A stretch of DNA of 64,000 nt from Algoriphagus aestuarii (lineage in GTDB: Bacteria > Bacteroidota > Bacteroidia > Cytophagales > Cyclobacteriaceae), in assembly GCA_017051695.1 (NCBI GenBank), contig JAFIDK010000005.1, forward strand, positions 124,001 through 188,000, read 5' to 3'. This document shows, in pieces, positions 17,817-27,558 of the stretch. Both the position numbers and the translations under genes were made by a program. The notes beneath the pieces are model-generated. The model did not search any database, was not told the origin of the DNA, and saw nothing but the letters and a program-made list of their open reading frames with translations. Each line of letters starts with the position of its first letter. Position 1 is the first letter of the stretch.

Positions 17817-19856
17817 ATGACCAATCCATTATTGGCAAAGTTTGCCACTCCATTTGATACAGCTCCTTTTACACAGATCAAAACAGAAGATTACCTTCCT
17901 GCAATTAAAACAGCAATTGATGAGGCGAAATTGGAGATTGAATCAATTAAAAATCAAGACCATCCTACTTTCGAAAACACCATCGAAGCAATGGACCAGT
18001 CCGGTGAAAAACTCGGAACCATCAGTTCGATATTTTTCAATTTAAATGCTGCTGAAACAAGCCCAGAGCTTCAAAAACTAGCCAGAGAGATTTCCCCTTT
18101 GTTGACTCAGCATTCAAATGACATTCTTCTTGATCCAGTTTTATTCCAAAAAATTGATGCAGTTTTTGAATCAAAAGATCAGTTGGAACTCAGCCCAGAG
18201 CAATCTACTTTATTGGAAAAGACATATAAATCTTTTGTCAGAAACGGAGCGAAGTTAAGTTCGGAGCAAGGGGAAATCCTTCGAGCCATCGATCAGGAAC
18301 TTGCCCAACTAAGTTTGAAATTTGGAGAGAATGTCCTTGAAGAAACCAATAAATTTGTTCATTTCGAATCTGAAGAGAGTGCAGTAGCTGGACTTCCAGA
18401 AGGTATCAAAGAAGCGGCAGCTCAAATTGCTGAAGAAAAGGGGCATCCCGGAAAATGGGCTTTCACACTCGATTATCCCAGCTATATACCGGCACTTACC
18501 TATGCTAAAAACCGGGATCTAAGAAAACTTCTGTTTTATGCTTATAATACAAAATGCTCTAAAGACGATGAACTTGACAACCAACAAGTCATCAAAAATA
18601 TCCTGCAATTAAAGGAAAAGAGAGCCCAACTTTTGGGATTTAAAAATCATGCTGAATTTATTTTGGCAGAGAGAATGGCAAAAAGTCCAAGTGAAGTAAG
18701 GGAATTTTTAGAATCCATGTTAGTAAAAGCCAGACCAAAAGCAGAACAGGAATTAGCTGAACTTACTGCATTTGCAAATAAAATTGATGGCATCACTGAG
18801 CTTAAGAAATGGGATTTTGCCTATTATTCGGAATTGCTCAAAAAGGAAAAATACTCCATTGATGACGAACTCCTTAGACCCTATTTCCAACTTGAAAAAG
18901 TGATTTCAGGTGTTTTCTTAACTGCAAAAAAATTATTTGACCTAGAGTTTATTCCCAATAAAGAAATCCCTGTGTACCATCCTGATGTTTTAGCCTATGA
19001 GGTGAAAGACAAAACAAGGAAACATGTTGCTGTATTTTATGCAGATTACTTTCCTCGGCCTGGCAAAAGAAACGGTGCCTGGATGACAAGTTATCGTGGC
19101 CAAAGTTCTGTCAATGGAGTGAACAAAAGACCACATGTTTCGATAGTTTGCAATTTCACCAAGCCTACCAAAACCAAACCGAGCTTATTGACTTTTAACG
19201 AAGTGACCACTTTGTTTCATGAGTTTGGACATGCTCTCCATGGAATGCTGGCAAACACTAAGTACGAGTCACTCTCCGGGACAAGTGTCTATTGGGATTT
19301 TGTGGAGTTACCTTCCCAGATTTTCGAGAACTGGTGCTATGAAAAAGAATGTCTTGACCTTTTTGCGGTACATTATGAAACGGGAGAAAAGATCCCTGCA
19401 AGTTTAATCGAAAAATTGAAGAACGCTGCTAATTTCCAGCAAGGGTATCAAACGCTCAGACAGATAAGTTTTGGACTATTGGACATGGCATATCATAGCA
19501 CCAAAGCAGAAGAAATTGAGTCAATTCCATCCTTTGAAACAGAAATCATGAAGCGTACTGATCTACTTCCTAAAGTGGACGGAACCCTCATGTCCCCATC
19601 ATTCTCGCATATTTTCCAGGGAGGATATTCGGCAGGATATTATAGCTATAAATGGGCTGAAGTATTGGATGCAGATGCATTTGAGCTTTTCTTAGATAAT
19701 GGAGTTTTTGATAAGAAAACAGCTGATTCATTCTTGAAAATCATTCTCTCTGCAGGAGGGAGTGAGCATCCATCGATTTTATATAAAAGATTCCGAGGCA
19801 GAGAACCTAAACAAGATGCATTACTGAAAAGAGCTGGCTTATTAACTTCAAATTGA
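17817..19856 (+). CDS. M3 family metallopeptidase (oligopeptidase A / Dcp type)
   Basis: This 679-residue enzyme has the thimet-oligopeptidase fold. The N-terminal helical part (FDTAPFTQIKTEDYLPAIKTAI) matches the Dcp/PrlC branch. The zinc site is TLFHEFGHALHGML, with His468, Glu469 and His472, and the third ligand Glu falls in the following helix (SGTSVYWDFVELPSQ). A C-terminal FSHIFQGGYSAGYYSYKWAEV contains the conserved Tyr and His of the active-site loop. There is no signal peptide, so it should degrade short peptides in the cytoplasm. From sequence alone I cannot separate dipeptidyl carboxypeptidase from oligopeptidase A. Confidence 0.93.
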   Translation: MTNPLLAKFATPFDTAPFTQIKTEDYLPAIKTAIDEAKLEIESIKNQDHPTFENTIEAMDQSGEKLGTISSIFFNLNAAETSPELQKLAREISPLLTQHSNDILLDPVLFQKIDAVFESKDQLELSPEQSTLLEKTYKSFVRNGAKLSSEQGEILRAIDQELAQLSLKFGENVLEETNKFVHFESEESAVAGLPEGIKEAAAQIAEEKGHPGKWAFTLDYPSYIPALTYAKNRDLRKLLFYAYNTKCSKDDELDNQQVIKNILQLKEKRAQLLGFKNHAEFILAERMAKSPSEVREFLESMLVKARPKAEQELAELTAFANKIDGITELKKWDFAYYSELLKKEKYSIDDELLRPYFQLEKVISGVFLTAKKLFDLEFIPNKEIPVYHPDVLAYEVKDKTRKHVAVFYADYFPRPGKRNGAWMTSYRGQSSVNGVNKRPHVSIVCNFTKPTKTKPSLLTFNEVTTLFHEFGHALHGMLANTKYESLSGTSVYWDFVELPSQIFENWCYEKECLDLFAVHYETGEKIPASLIEKLKNAANFQQGYQTLRQISFGLLDMAYHSTKAEEIESIPSFETEIMKRTDLLPKVDGTLMSPSFSHIFQGGYSAGYYSYKWAEVLDADAFELFLDNGVFDKKTADSFLKIILSAGGSEHPSILYKRFRGREPKQDALLKRAGLLTSN

Positions 19857-19922
19857 AAAAATTGTCCTATAAATTTTTCAAAAAAGTATATATTTCGTCA
19901 AGCTATAACCAAATCTGACCAA

Positions 19923-21017
19923 ATGAAAGAAAAAACTTTTACGATGCCCTCCTATCTCAAAGCGCTATCAGTTTTGATTTTCATAATAGTTCTTGTCTTC
20001 TTTCTGATTGTTGGAAAAAGCCTATTGGTCCCTCTATTTATGGGTGGATTTTTTGCTGTCTTATTTACGCCTTTCAGCAATTGGCTAGAAAAGAAGAAAG
20101 TACCGCGAACCATTTCTGCTGTCATTTCTTTGCTTTTGAACATAGCCATTGTGGTAGGATTATTGGCATTTATTATCACCACGATATCCAATTTCACCAA
20201 CGATTTTGACAATGTTTCAGAAAAATTAAGCAGCTACGCGAGAGAAATAGACGAGTGGACCATGTCCAATTTTGGAATTGATGAAAACCTGGAAGAAAAA
20301 GCCAGCAATGATTATCTCAAAACCTTGCTTCAGGAGCAGGGCGCCAATATCACAGGATTTGCATTAAGAACAGTAGGATCACTTTCTGGTACCGTTTTGA
20401 TCCCGGTTTTTATGTTTTTCTTTTTGCTTTATCGGGATCATTTGACCGAGGTGATGATCCGGATTTACCGGGACAAAGATCCCCAACTGGTCAAAATGCG
20501 AATCACTAATCTGAGAAAACTGCTTCAAAATTATATCATTGGTGTGGTGAAAGTGATGGGAATTTTAGCAGTCTTAAATGTCACAGCTTTTACAGCACTT
20601 GGGATTAAACATGCGATATTTTTCGGATTAATTGCTGCATTTCTGAATATCATACCTTATGTAGGACCATTTATAGGTGCCTTGATGCCGATGATTTATG
20701 CTTTTCTTACCAAAGACAGCCTATTCTATCCAGTTGCAGTCTTAGTATCTTATCAGCTTATCCAATTGATAGAAGGGAATATTTTAACTCCAAAAATCGT
20801 AGGTGGAAATGTAAACCTTAACCCTTTTATCACCTTTCTAGGCCTTTTAGTGGGAGGAACTATCTGGGGAGTTGCAGGAATGGTTTTGATTATACCTACC
20901 TTAGCTATTCTTAGAGAAATATTTGAATTAAGTGATCAAACAAGTCCATTTGCCTTATTGCTGGGTGAAGAAAGATCGGATGAAGAAAAAAAAGAAAAAC
21001 CCGCTGAAAGCAGTTAA
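19923..21017 (+). CDS. AI-2E family transporter (PerM-like)
   Basis: This 364-residue integral membrane protein starts with two hydrophobic helices (VLIFIIVLVFFLIVGKSLLVPLFMGGFFAVLF). It has the family's long soluble segment at ~70-150 and ends with the conserved block (AAFLNIIPYVGPFIGALMP; LIEGNILTPKIVGGNVNLNP; GVAGMVLIIPTLAILREI). Despite the family name, few members have a shown link to autoinducer-2; others act as Na+/H+ antiporters, so no substrate is given. The TPR lipoprotein gene starts inside its last 38 bases. A second family member lies at 32.8 kb. Confidence 0.92.
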   Translation: MKEKTFTMPSYLKALSVLIFIIVLVFFLIVGKSLLVPLFMGGFFAVLFTPFSNWLEKKKVPRTISAVISLLLNIAIVVGLLAFIITTISNFTNDFDNVSEKLSSYAREIDEWTMSNFGIDENLEEKASNDYLKTLLQEQGANITGFALRTVGSLSGTVLIPVFMFFFLLYRDHLTEVMIRIYRDKDPQLVKMRITNLRKLLQNYIIGVVKVMGILAVLNVTAFTALGIKHAIFFGLIAAFLNIIPYVGPFIGALMPMIYAFLTKDSLFYPVAVLVSYQLIQLIEGNILTPKIVGGNVNLNPFITFLGLLVGGTIWGVAGMVLIIPTLAILREIFELSDQTSPFALLLGEERSDEEKKEKPAESS

Positions 21018-21933
21018 ATTTCTTACAATTTCCCTTGCTGCCTTGCTCCTGTCCTGTGATTCCACAGAAGATAGAAAGGGTAGGTTCCTTCTGAAAGGAA
21101 ATGAAAAAATGGAGGAGAATGATCCTAAATCAGCTATTGGTTTTTACGAAGAGGCCTTGGATTTGGATAGTGCATATTTTGACGCACACTATAACAAAGC
21201 GATGGCTCAGCTAAAGCTCAACCAATTAGATGAAGCCATCCATTCATTGGAAGATGCAATCAAAAATAAACCTGAGGATTTTGAAAGTTATTTTCAAAGG
21301 GGTCTTATCTACTTGGACAACGGAGAATTTTATAAGTCAAGGGAAGATGCGGAAAAGCTGATCAGTTTAGACGATCAATCTTGGAAATCGTATTTCCTAA
21401 AAGGACTTGTCGAGGAAAAACTAAAAAACTACTCTGTCGCATTGGATTCATTCGAAAAAGCGGTTAGTCTCGATCCAACAAACTCAGATCTCCTAGTCAA
21501 TAAAGCGACTTTACTTTATTATGAGAAGAAGCCTGAGCTTGCTTTAGATGTTTTGGAGGAGGCAGAAACCATCAATCCTTCAGAGCCAAATCTTCACAAT
21601 CTGAGGTCGATGATATTTTTTGATGCGGGAAATTATTCAGATGCATTGGAATCAGTCAATAAAGCAATTGCTATCGATAAAGGACAAGCCTATTATTACA
21701 ATAATAAAGGATTGTATTTGATCTATTTGGATCAAATGGAAGAAGGATTGGATTTGATCAACCAAAGTCTAAAAATGGATCCCAATAATCCTTTTGCATT
21801 AAGAAATAAAGGGATATACTATGTGTTGAAGGGCGATAAAGTTACCGCATTGCAATTTTTGACAGAGTTAAACCAAAATTATCCGGAAATGGATCTGGTA
21901 AAGGAATACCTAGAAAAAGCTCAGGCACTGTAA
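20980..21933 (+). CDS. TPR-repeat lipoprotein
   Basis: The ATG at 20980 (MKKKKKNPLK) gives a 317-residue protein with a basic N-terminus, a hydrophobic core and the lipobox ALLLSC (Cys26); a GTG at 20932 would place 16 residues before this signal and is unlikely. The mature part is a row of about eight tetratricopeptide repeats, visible as recurring A-Y/F-N-KA and LDPTN-like steps (AIGFYEEALDLDSAYFDAHYNKA; ALESVNKAIAIDKG). TPR lipoproteins act as scaffolds, often at the outer membrane; the partner is unknown. It overlaps the upstream permease gene by 38 bases and its stop overlaps the converging kinase gene by 13. Confidence 0.87.
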   Translation: MKKKKKNPLKAVKFLTISLAALLLSCDSTEDRKGRFLLKGNEKMEENDPKSAIGFYEEALDLDSAYFDAHYNKAMAQLKLNQLDEAIHSLEDAIKNKPEDFESYFQRGLIYLDNGEFYKSREDAEKLISLDDQSWKSYFLKGLVEEKLKNYSVALDSFEKAVSLDPTNSDLLVNKATLLYYEKKPELALDVLEEAETINPSEPNLHNLRSMIFFDAGNYSDALESVNKAIAIDKGQAYYYNNKGLYLIYLDQMEEGLDLINQSLKMDPNNPFALRNKGIYYVLKGDKVTALQFLTELNQNYPEMDLVKEYLEKAQAL

Positions 21934-24863
21934 TTTTCACCCGTTACCACCTCTTTGATTTTTTTCAAGAGCTCGGCAGCATCAATTGGCTTTGCCACGA
22001 AACCATCGAATCCACATTCATCGATGCGCTCCATTATTTCAAGTTTTGCCGCTGCGGTAAGTGCGATGACAGGAATAGTTGAAAAAGATTTAATAGCAAT
22101 TGTGGCATCAAAACCGTCCATTACTGGCATTTGAATATCCATCAAGATACAGTCATAATCGTTGGTTTTGAGGATTTCTACAGCTTCTTGACCATTGTGA
22201 ACCCGTTCAAACGTGAACCCCCATTTCTTGATGATTTTACCGAGGACTAGGGCATTGACATCATTGTCTTCTGCCATCAAAAGCCGTAACTGCTGAGGTG
22301 ATGAATTTTTCTCTTTCTCTGAAAATACTGGAACATCGTTTTCATCCGAAATCTCAAATTCCAATTCAAAATAAAACCGACTTCCTTTATCTACTTCGGA
22401 TTCCAACTGGATAGTTCCGCCCATTAAAGAAAGAAGTTTTCTGGTTATTGATAACCCAAGCCCAGTTCCTCCATATTTCGAACTGAAAGTAGGTTTTACC
22501 TGGTCAAAATCATTGAAAATTTTCTCTTGGTTCTCTTTGGCTATACCTATTCCGGTATCTTTAACCTCAAAATATATCCTTGCTTTTCTTGGGCTCATTT
22601 CCTTCAGCAAAACTGAAACCGTAACATCACCTTCTTTGGTAAACTTCAAAGCATTGGTAATCAGGTTATTCAAAATCTGAGACAATCTGGTTTTATCTCC
22701 TTTGAGCCAAAGATTCAAACCTTCAGACATCGTTAATTGAAGGTTGTTTTTACTTTCTTTTGCATGAAATGACAAGCCGTTGAGGATTTGCTGAATCAAA
22801 TTCTCAAAATTGAAAGTGGCTTTTTCTATCGTAAGTTTGCCAGCCTCAATCTTTTGAAAATCCAGCAAATCGTTGATCATAATGATCAAATTATCCACTG
22901 CAAAATTGATGGTATTCAGGGCCGTTTTCTGTGATTCGTTTGGTTGCTCCTGAAGCAATGAATAAGTGGAACCTGAAATCGCATTCAATGGGGTTCTCAA
23001 TTCATGGCTAATCATGGACAGGAAGTCGGACTTGATTTGACTTGCTTTAACGGCAGTGTTTCTAGCCTCCTCCAGCTTCGCTTCAAATTCTTTTTGTGCA
23101 CTTATATCAGTCAAATATCCATACCAAACCATTTCCCCATTTTCAAGTAGTTGAGGCCTGGCAGCTCCTAGAATCCACCGGTATTGATTTTGTGAATCAT
23201 CGGTTTTCACCCGGAATTGACATTGCCATGGTTCTTGTTTTTTAGCGGAGGCAACAGAGGACATGATTACCTGAGGAAGATCCATGGGATGAACTCTGGA
23301 AATTGCCATGGAAATATCCTCAAAACCTTTAATTTCATCAGAATTTAGGCCCAATACTGTTCCAATTCCTTTAGACAGAAATGAGAACTTCATTTTGCCT
23401 TCCATATCCAAAACCATCTGATAGAGACCACCTGGCACTTGCTCCGTCAGATTCATCAAAAAATCACTGCTTTCTTCCAGGTTCTTTTCCAATATCACCT
23501 TTTCAGAAATATTTCTAAAAGTCAAATTAATTAAAACATGATCATCGACTTGGATAAACTTAGAACAGATTTCCAAAGTCAACTGTCTCCCTTGTACCTG
23601 TATCAAGGTGGATGAAAACCGTTGCAAATTGGTTTCGTTATCCTCTCTTTGGATCCAGTTCTGCCATATCTCCGGGTTGTCAAACAATCCTCCTAGCTCA
23701 CTTAGATGCTTTAGGCTTTTTCCCTCTTCAAAACCAAATAACTTTACTACTTCATTATTGGCGATATAAACTTTGCCGTTTGGGTAAACTACTAAACCAG
23801 GTTCAGGAGACTCAAGTAATAGTTTTTCGAGTCGATTGATTTTGCGGTTTTTTTCCAAAACCTCAAATTCTTCCCAAATTATGCCCTCAAGTCCCGAATC
23901 ACTGACATGTATTCCTTTGAAGTGAAAATGTTTGTTTGGAAATTCAGAAAGGTCCATCTCAAATTCAAATCCAGAAGAATTCACTTCTAATTCTTCTAAT
24001 ATTTGATTCCATTTATCGGTGAATTCCTGAATCGTCCTGTTTTGAGTGATTCTGTTTAAATCAAGTGATTTATCAATTCCAATTAAATTGGAAGCGATCG
24101 AATCAAAGGAAATTGTATTTAATATTTTGCTAAACTTCCAGGTGCCTGATTTAGCTAAAGTTGGCGCTTTAACTTTTAAGGCTTCAATTCTATCCTCAAT
24201 TTGCCTCCTTTTTACTTTTTCGGTAACATCCTTACCTATGATAAAGAATCTTTCGGGAGTGAACTGAACACTGAAATCAATGGACTTGAATTCGCCTGAT
24301 TTTGCTTTGATTCTTACTTCAAAAAAAGCATTCTCATCCTTACCTGTTTTTTCTCTCCAGATAGATTTAACAGTTTCGAGGTCTTCCAAATGGATCAAAT
24401 TACAAAGGCTGGAATTCAATAACTCCTCAGGATGGTACCCGAGGACTGGGAAGACAGAACCGTTTAGATAAGTCAGAAAATCATGCTGTCCAATGGCAAT
24501 AAGATCTTGGAAAGAGGAAAAAAATTGTTGTGATTCTTTTTTTGTGGGCAAACCAAGCGTTTTCACTTCTTTGCCTTTGTAAAACAAGAAATAGTTGGCA
24601 CTACTTTCATAAGGCAATTCCAGTCTAAAACTGAATTCTTTTCCATTATGGTTAAGAATCAGTTCTTCCTTAAAAATATAGGCATTAATGTCTAACCCTA
24701 ATCCAGCTAATGTCTTTTCCTGAAGAGATTCTCCAATTTGATTTTCGAATGCCTCATTGGCATAAAAGATACTATACGGAAAGGTATCATCTGCAAGAAA
24801 AACCATTTCCGAAGATTCATATATGATTTTCTTAAAGGTGCTATTAATACCTCTTTCTTGCAT
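21921..24863 (-). CDS. Multi-PAS hybrid sensor histidine kinase with receiver domain
   Basis: This soluble kinase of about 980 residues has four or five PAS-like modules over its first ~620 residues (for example LTYLNGSVFPVLGYHPEELL and YPNGKVYIANNEVVKLFGF). A HisKA domain follows with the H-box SMISHELRTPLN, then an HATPase_c domain (N-box QILNNLITNALKFT, DTGIGIA, GGTGLGLSIT). A C-terminal receiver carries the phospho-Asp in LMDIQMPVMDG and Lys in AKPID. No membrane helix is visible, so it probably senses a cytoplasmic signal. The frame opens at an ATG at 24941, but that ATG overlaps a promoter-like -7 box, so I favour the ATG at 24863. No output DNA-binding partner is adjacent. Confidence 0.9.
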   Translation of the reverse strand: MQERGINSTFKKIIYESSEMVFLADDTFPYSIFYANEAFENQIGESLQEKTLAGLGLDINAYIFKEELILNHNGKEFSFRLELPYESSANYFLFYKGKEVKTLGLPTKKESQQFFSSFQDLIAIGQHDFLTYLNGSVFPVLGYHPEELLNSSLCNLIHLEDLETVKSIWREKTGKDENAFFEVRIKAKSGEFKSIDFSVQFTPERFFIIGKDVTEKVKRRQIEDRIEALKVKAPTLAKSGTWKFSKILNTISFDSIASNLIGIDKSLDLNRITQNRTIQEFTDKWNQILEELEVNSSGFEFEMDLSEFPNKHFHFKGIHVSDSGLEGIIWEEFEVLEKNRKINRLEKLLLESPEPGLVVYPNGKVYIANNEVVKLFGFEEGKSLKHLSELGGLFDNPEIWQNWIQREDNETNLQRFSSTLIQVQGRQLTLEICSKFIQVDDHVLINLTFRNISEKVILEKNLEESSDFLMNLTEQVPGGLYQMVLDMEGKMKFSFLSKGIGTVLGLNSDEIKGFEDISMAISRVHPMDLPQVIMSSVASAKKQEPWQCQFRVKTDDSQNQYRWILGAARPQLLENGEMVWYGYLTDISAQKEFEAKLEEARNTAVKASQIKSDFLSMISHELRTPLNAISGSTYSLLQEQPNESQKTALNTINFAVDNLIIMINDLLDFQKIEAGKLTIEKATFNFENLIQQILNGLSFHAKESKNNLQLTMSEGLNLWLKGDKTRLSQILNNLITNALKFTKEGDVTVSVLLKEMSPRKARIYFEVKDTGIGIAKENQEKIFNDFDQVKPTFSSKYGGTGLGLSITRKLLSLMGGTIQLESEVDKGSRFYFELEFEISDENDVPVFSEKEKNSSPQQLRLLMAEDNDVNALVLGKIIKKWGFTFERVHNGQEAVEILKTNDYDCILMDIQMPVMDGFDATIAIKSFSTIPVIALTAAAKLEIMERIDECGFDGFVAKPIDAAELLKKIKEVVTGENYSA

Positions 24864-24934
24864 TTGGATGAATCTAAAATTTAGGGTGTTGTATTTTTTT
24901 AATACCAAGAAACCATTTACTGGCATCCATGCAG

Positions 24935-24966
24935 TAAACATACACCAATTTGTATTTCATAACAAA
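24935..24966 (-). promoter_or_regulatory. Promoter candidate for the hybrid kinase gene
   Basis: On the minus strand TTTG (24963-24966), 20 bases, TATGTTTA (24935-24942) differs from TTTG-N20-TAnnTTTG only in the last base. If used, transcription begins near 24927 and the ATG at 24941 is not in the mRNA. Confidence 0.45.
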
Positions 24967-25098
24967 TTTTTTGATTTATAAATACAATTTTATGCATGAA
25001 AAAATTCTATTAAAATCCTTTCCAATCGAATTTCTAGGATAAGCGGAAATATTTTGATTTAAATAATCGAAAAAAAATCTACCCCTAAAAAATAGGGC

Positions 25099-25133
25099 AA
25101 AAAAAAACCGCAGTATGTGAATACTACGGTTTT
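25099..25133 (-). terminator. Rho-independent terminator of the aconitase gene
   Basis: A 10-bp stem extended by A-T pairs (25104-25133, loop TCAC on the minus strand) is followed by a run of T residues. It lies 20 bases after the aconitase stop. Confidence 0.85.
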
Positions 25134-25152
25134 AACAAGCAAGCTAAAAACT

Positions 25153-27414
25153 TTAGGCTTTTGCCTTGATTAGGTTCAATGCTGATCCAGCTTTAAACCA
25201 ATCAATTTGTGCCTCATTATAACTATGATTAGCTACTATTACATCTTTAGATCCATCTGCATGAACAAACTCAAGATGAAGAGGTTTCTCAGGTGCGAAT
25301 TGATCCAGGTCTAGGAAGTTAATGGTATCATCTTCCTGAATTTTATCGTAATCCGTCTCATTGGCAAAAGTCAATGCCAACATACCTTGTTTCTTCAAGT
25401 TGGTCTCGTGAATACGTGCAAATGATTTCACCAATACTGCCTTAACTCCAAGGTGTCTTGGTTCCATGGCAGCATGCTCTCTGGAAGAACCCTCACCGTA
25501 ATTTTGATCACCTACCACGATTGTCGGAACACCAGCTGCTTTATAAGCTCTTTGGGTGGCCGGAACCGGGCCATATTCTCCAGTCAGTTGATTTTTGACA
25601 GAGTTTGTGGCATCATTGAAGGCATTCACAGCACCGATCAGACAGTTGTCAGAGATATTATCCAAATGACCTCTGAATCTCAACCAAGGACCTGCCATTG
25701 AAATATGGTCGGTAGTACACTTACCAAAAGCTTTAATCAAAAGCTTAGCGCCAGTGATATTAGTTCCATCCCAAGGTGCAAAAGGATCTAATAATTGAAG
25801 ACGGTTAGAATCAGGATTTACAACCACTTGAACACCACTTCCATCTTCAGCAGGAGCTTGATATCCATTATCCTCTACGGCAAATCCTTTTTCTGGAAGT
25901 TCATCTCCCACAGGTGGATCTAATTTCACTTCTACACCGTCAGCATTGACCAAGGTATCAGTGATAGGATTGAATCCTAAATCACCTGAAATAGCGATTG
26001 CTGCTACCATTTCTGGAGATGTTACAAATGCGTGAGTGTTTGGGTTGCCGTCTGCGCGCTTGGAGAAGTTTCTGTTGAAAGAGTGAACAATCGTGTTTTT
26101 CTCCTTTTTATCAGCTCCTGCTCTAGCCCATTGTCCAATACACGGACCGCAGGCATTGGTAAAGATCGTTGCATCCAAATCCGTAAAGATATCCAGCAAA
26201 CCATCTCTATCTGCTGTGTAACGTACCTGCTCTGAACCTGGATTGATTCCAAATTCTGCTTTGGTTTTCAATTTTTTATCTACAGCCTGCTTTGCAATAG
26301 AAGCAGCCCTCGCCAGATCTTCGTAAGATGAGTTAGTACAAGAGCCGATCAATCCCCACTCTACTTTAGTTGGCCAGCCATTCTTTTCAGCTTCTGCTCT
26401 GATCTGAGAAACTGGAGTAGCTCTATCTGGAGTAAACGGACCATTTACATGTGGCTCTAGGGTAGAAAGGTCAATCTCAATAACCTGATCAAAATACTTT
26501 TCAGGATTTGCATACACTTCGCTATCACCAGTCAAATGTTCTTTTACTGCATTTGCCAATTCTGCTACGTCAGCTCTATCCGTCGCTTTTAAGTAACGCT
26601 CCATGGATTCATCATATCCAAAAGTAGAGGTAGTGGCACCTATTTCAGCGCCCATGTTACAGATTGTTCCTTTACCTGTCGCAGAAAGTGATAACGCTCC
26701 ATCTCCGAAATATTCAACTATGCAACCAGTACCACCTTTTACAGTCAGAATGCCAGCTACCTTCAAAATAACGTCTTTTGCAGAAGTCCAACCATTCATT
26801 TTTCCGGTCAACTTCACTCCAATTAGTTTCGGGAATTTAAGCTCCCAAGCCATACCTGCCATCACATCCACTGCATCAGCTCCTCCAACTCCGATCGCTA
26901 CCATACCCAAACCACCTGCATTAACAGTATGTGAATCTGTACCGATCATCATTCCACCTGGGAATGCATAGTTTTCCAAAACTACTTGGTGGATAATACC
27001 TGCTCCTGGCTTCCAAAATCCAATTCCATATTTGTTGGAAACAGATTCCAAAAAGTTAAAAACTTCACCGCTGGCAGTCAATGAACTGCTCAAATCAGCT
27101 TTGGCACCATTTTGGGCTAAAATTAAGTGATCACAGTGAGCTGTAGATGGAACCGCCACCTTATCTTTACCCGCTTGCATAAATTGCAAAAGGGCCATTT
27201 GGGCTGTTGCATCTTGCATAGCTACTCTATCAGGAGCAAAATCCACATAAGATTTCCCTCTTTCAAAGCTTTGTGTAGCATCTCCTTCCCAAAGGTGAGC
27301 ATAAAGTATTTTCTCTGCTAAAGTAAGTGGCTTGCCCACCACCTTCCTGGCAGCTGCGATACGCTCAGGGTACTTCGCATACACTGCCTTGATCATTTCT
27401 ATATCAAATGCCAT
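25153..27414 (-). CDS. acn: Aconitate hydratase
   Basis: Aconitase isomerises citrate to isocitrate in the TCA cycle with a [4Fe-4S] cluster. The 753-residue protein has the cluster ligands in [12 protein letters not shown] (one Cys) and [10 protein letters not shown] (two Cys). It also has the substrate-binding ATAHCDHL-like segment near residue 95 (PSTAHCDHL), [15 protein letters not shown] and, in the swivelling C-terminal domain, [19 protein letters not shown]. The length and arrangement resemble the mitochondrial-type aconitase common in Bacteroidota, so I leave acnA versus acnB open. It is monocistronic, with a -7-like box upstream and a strong terminator. Confidence 0.96.
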   Translation of the reverse strand: MAFDIEMIKAVYAKYPERIAAARKVVGKPLTLAEKILYAHLWEGDATQSFERGKSYVDFAPDRVAMQDATAQMALLQFMQAGKDKVAVPSTAHCDHLILAQNGAKADLSSSLTASGEVFNFLESVSNKYGIGFWKPGAGIIHQVVLENYAFPGGMMIGTDSHTVNAGGLGMVAIGVGGADAVDVMAGMAWELKFPKLIGVKLTGKMNGWTSAKDVILKVAGILTVKGGTGCIVEYFGDGALSLSATGKGTICNMGAEIGATTSTFGYDESMERYLKATDRADVAELANAVKEHLTGDSEVYANPEKYFDQVIEIDLSTLEPHVNGPFTPDRATPVSQIRAEAEKNGWPTKVEWGLIGSCTNSSYEDLARAASIAKQAVDKKLKTKAEFGINPGSEQVRYTADRDGLLDIFTDLDATIFTNACGPCIGQWARAGADKKEKNTIVHSFNRNFSKRADGNPNTHAFVTSPEMVAAIAISGDLGFNPITDTLVNADGVEVKLDPPVGDELPEKGFAVEDNGYQAPAEDGSGVQVVVNPDSNRLQLLDPFAPWDGTNITGAKLLIKAFGKCTTDHISMAGPWLRFRGHLDNISDNCLIGAVNAFNDATNSVKNQLTGEYGPVPATQRAYKAAGVPTIVVGDQNYGEGSSREHAAMEPRHLGVKAVLVKSFARIHETNLKKQGMLALTFANETDYDKIQEDDTINFLDLDQFAPEKPLHLEFVHADGSKDVIVANHSYNEAQIDWFKAGSALNLIKAKA

Positions 27415-27461
27415 TTGTAGGGTATTTTATTTTATATTAAAAGGTTCTGTTTTTCCGAAGG

Positions 27462-27469
27462 CAAATATA
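27462..27469 (-). promoter_or_regulatory. -7 box candidate of the aconitase gene
   Basis: TATATTTG on the minus strand matches TAnnTTTG exactly, 47 bases before the ATG. A partial copy, TATATTTC, lies directly upstream. No TTG is found at the usual distance. Confidence 0.35.
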
Positions 27470-27558
27470 GAAATATAGCCCAATAATCGGTAGCCGACTA
27501 CAATCTGTAAATCAGGGTTTATCCTTATTTAAAACCATTATAAAGCGGAATTCCAGGT

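Noticed and set aside
24864-24941. A 26-residue N-terminal extension of the hybrid kinase
   Set aside because: Its ATG overlaps a promoter-like -7 box and the added residues form neither a signal nor a domain, so the ATG at 24863 is preferred.
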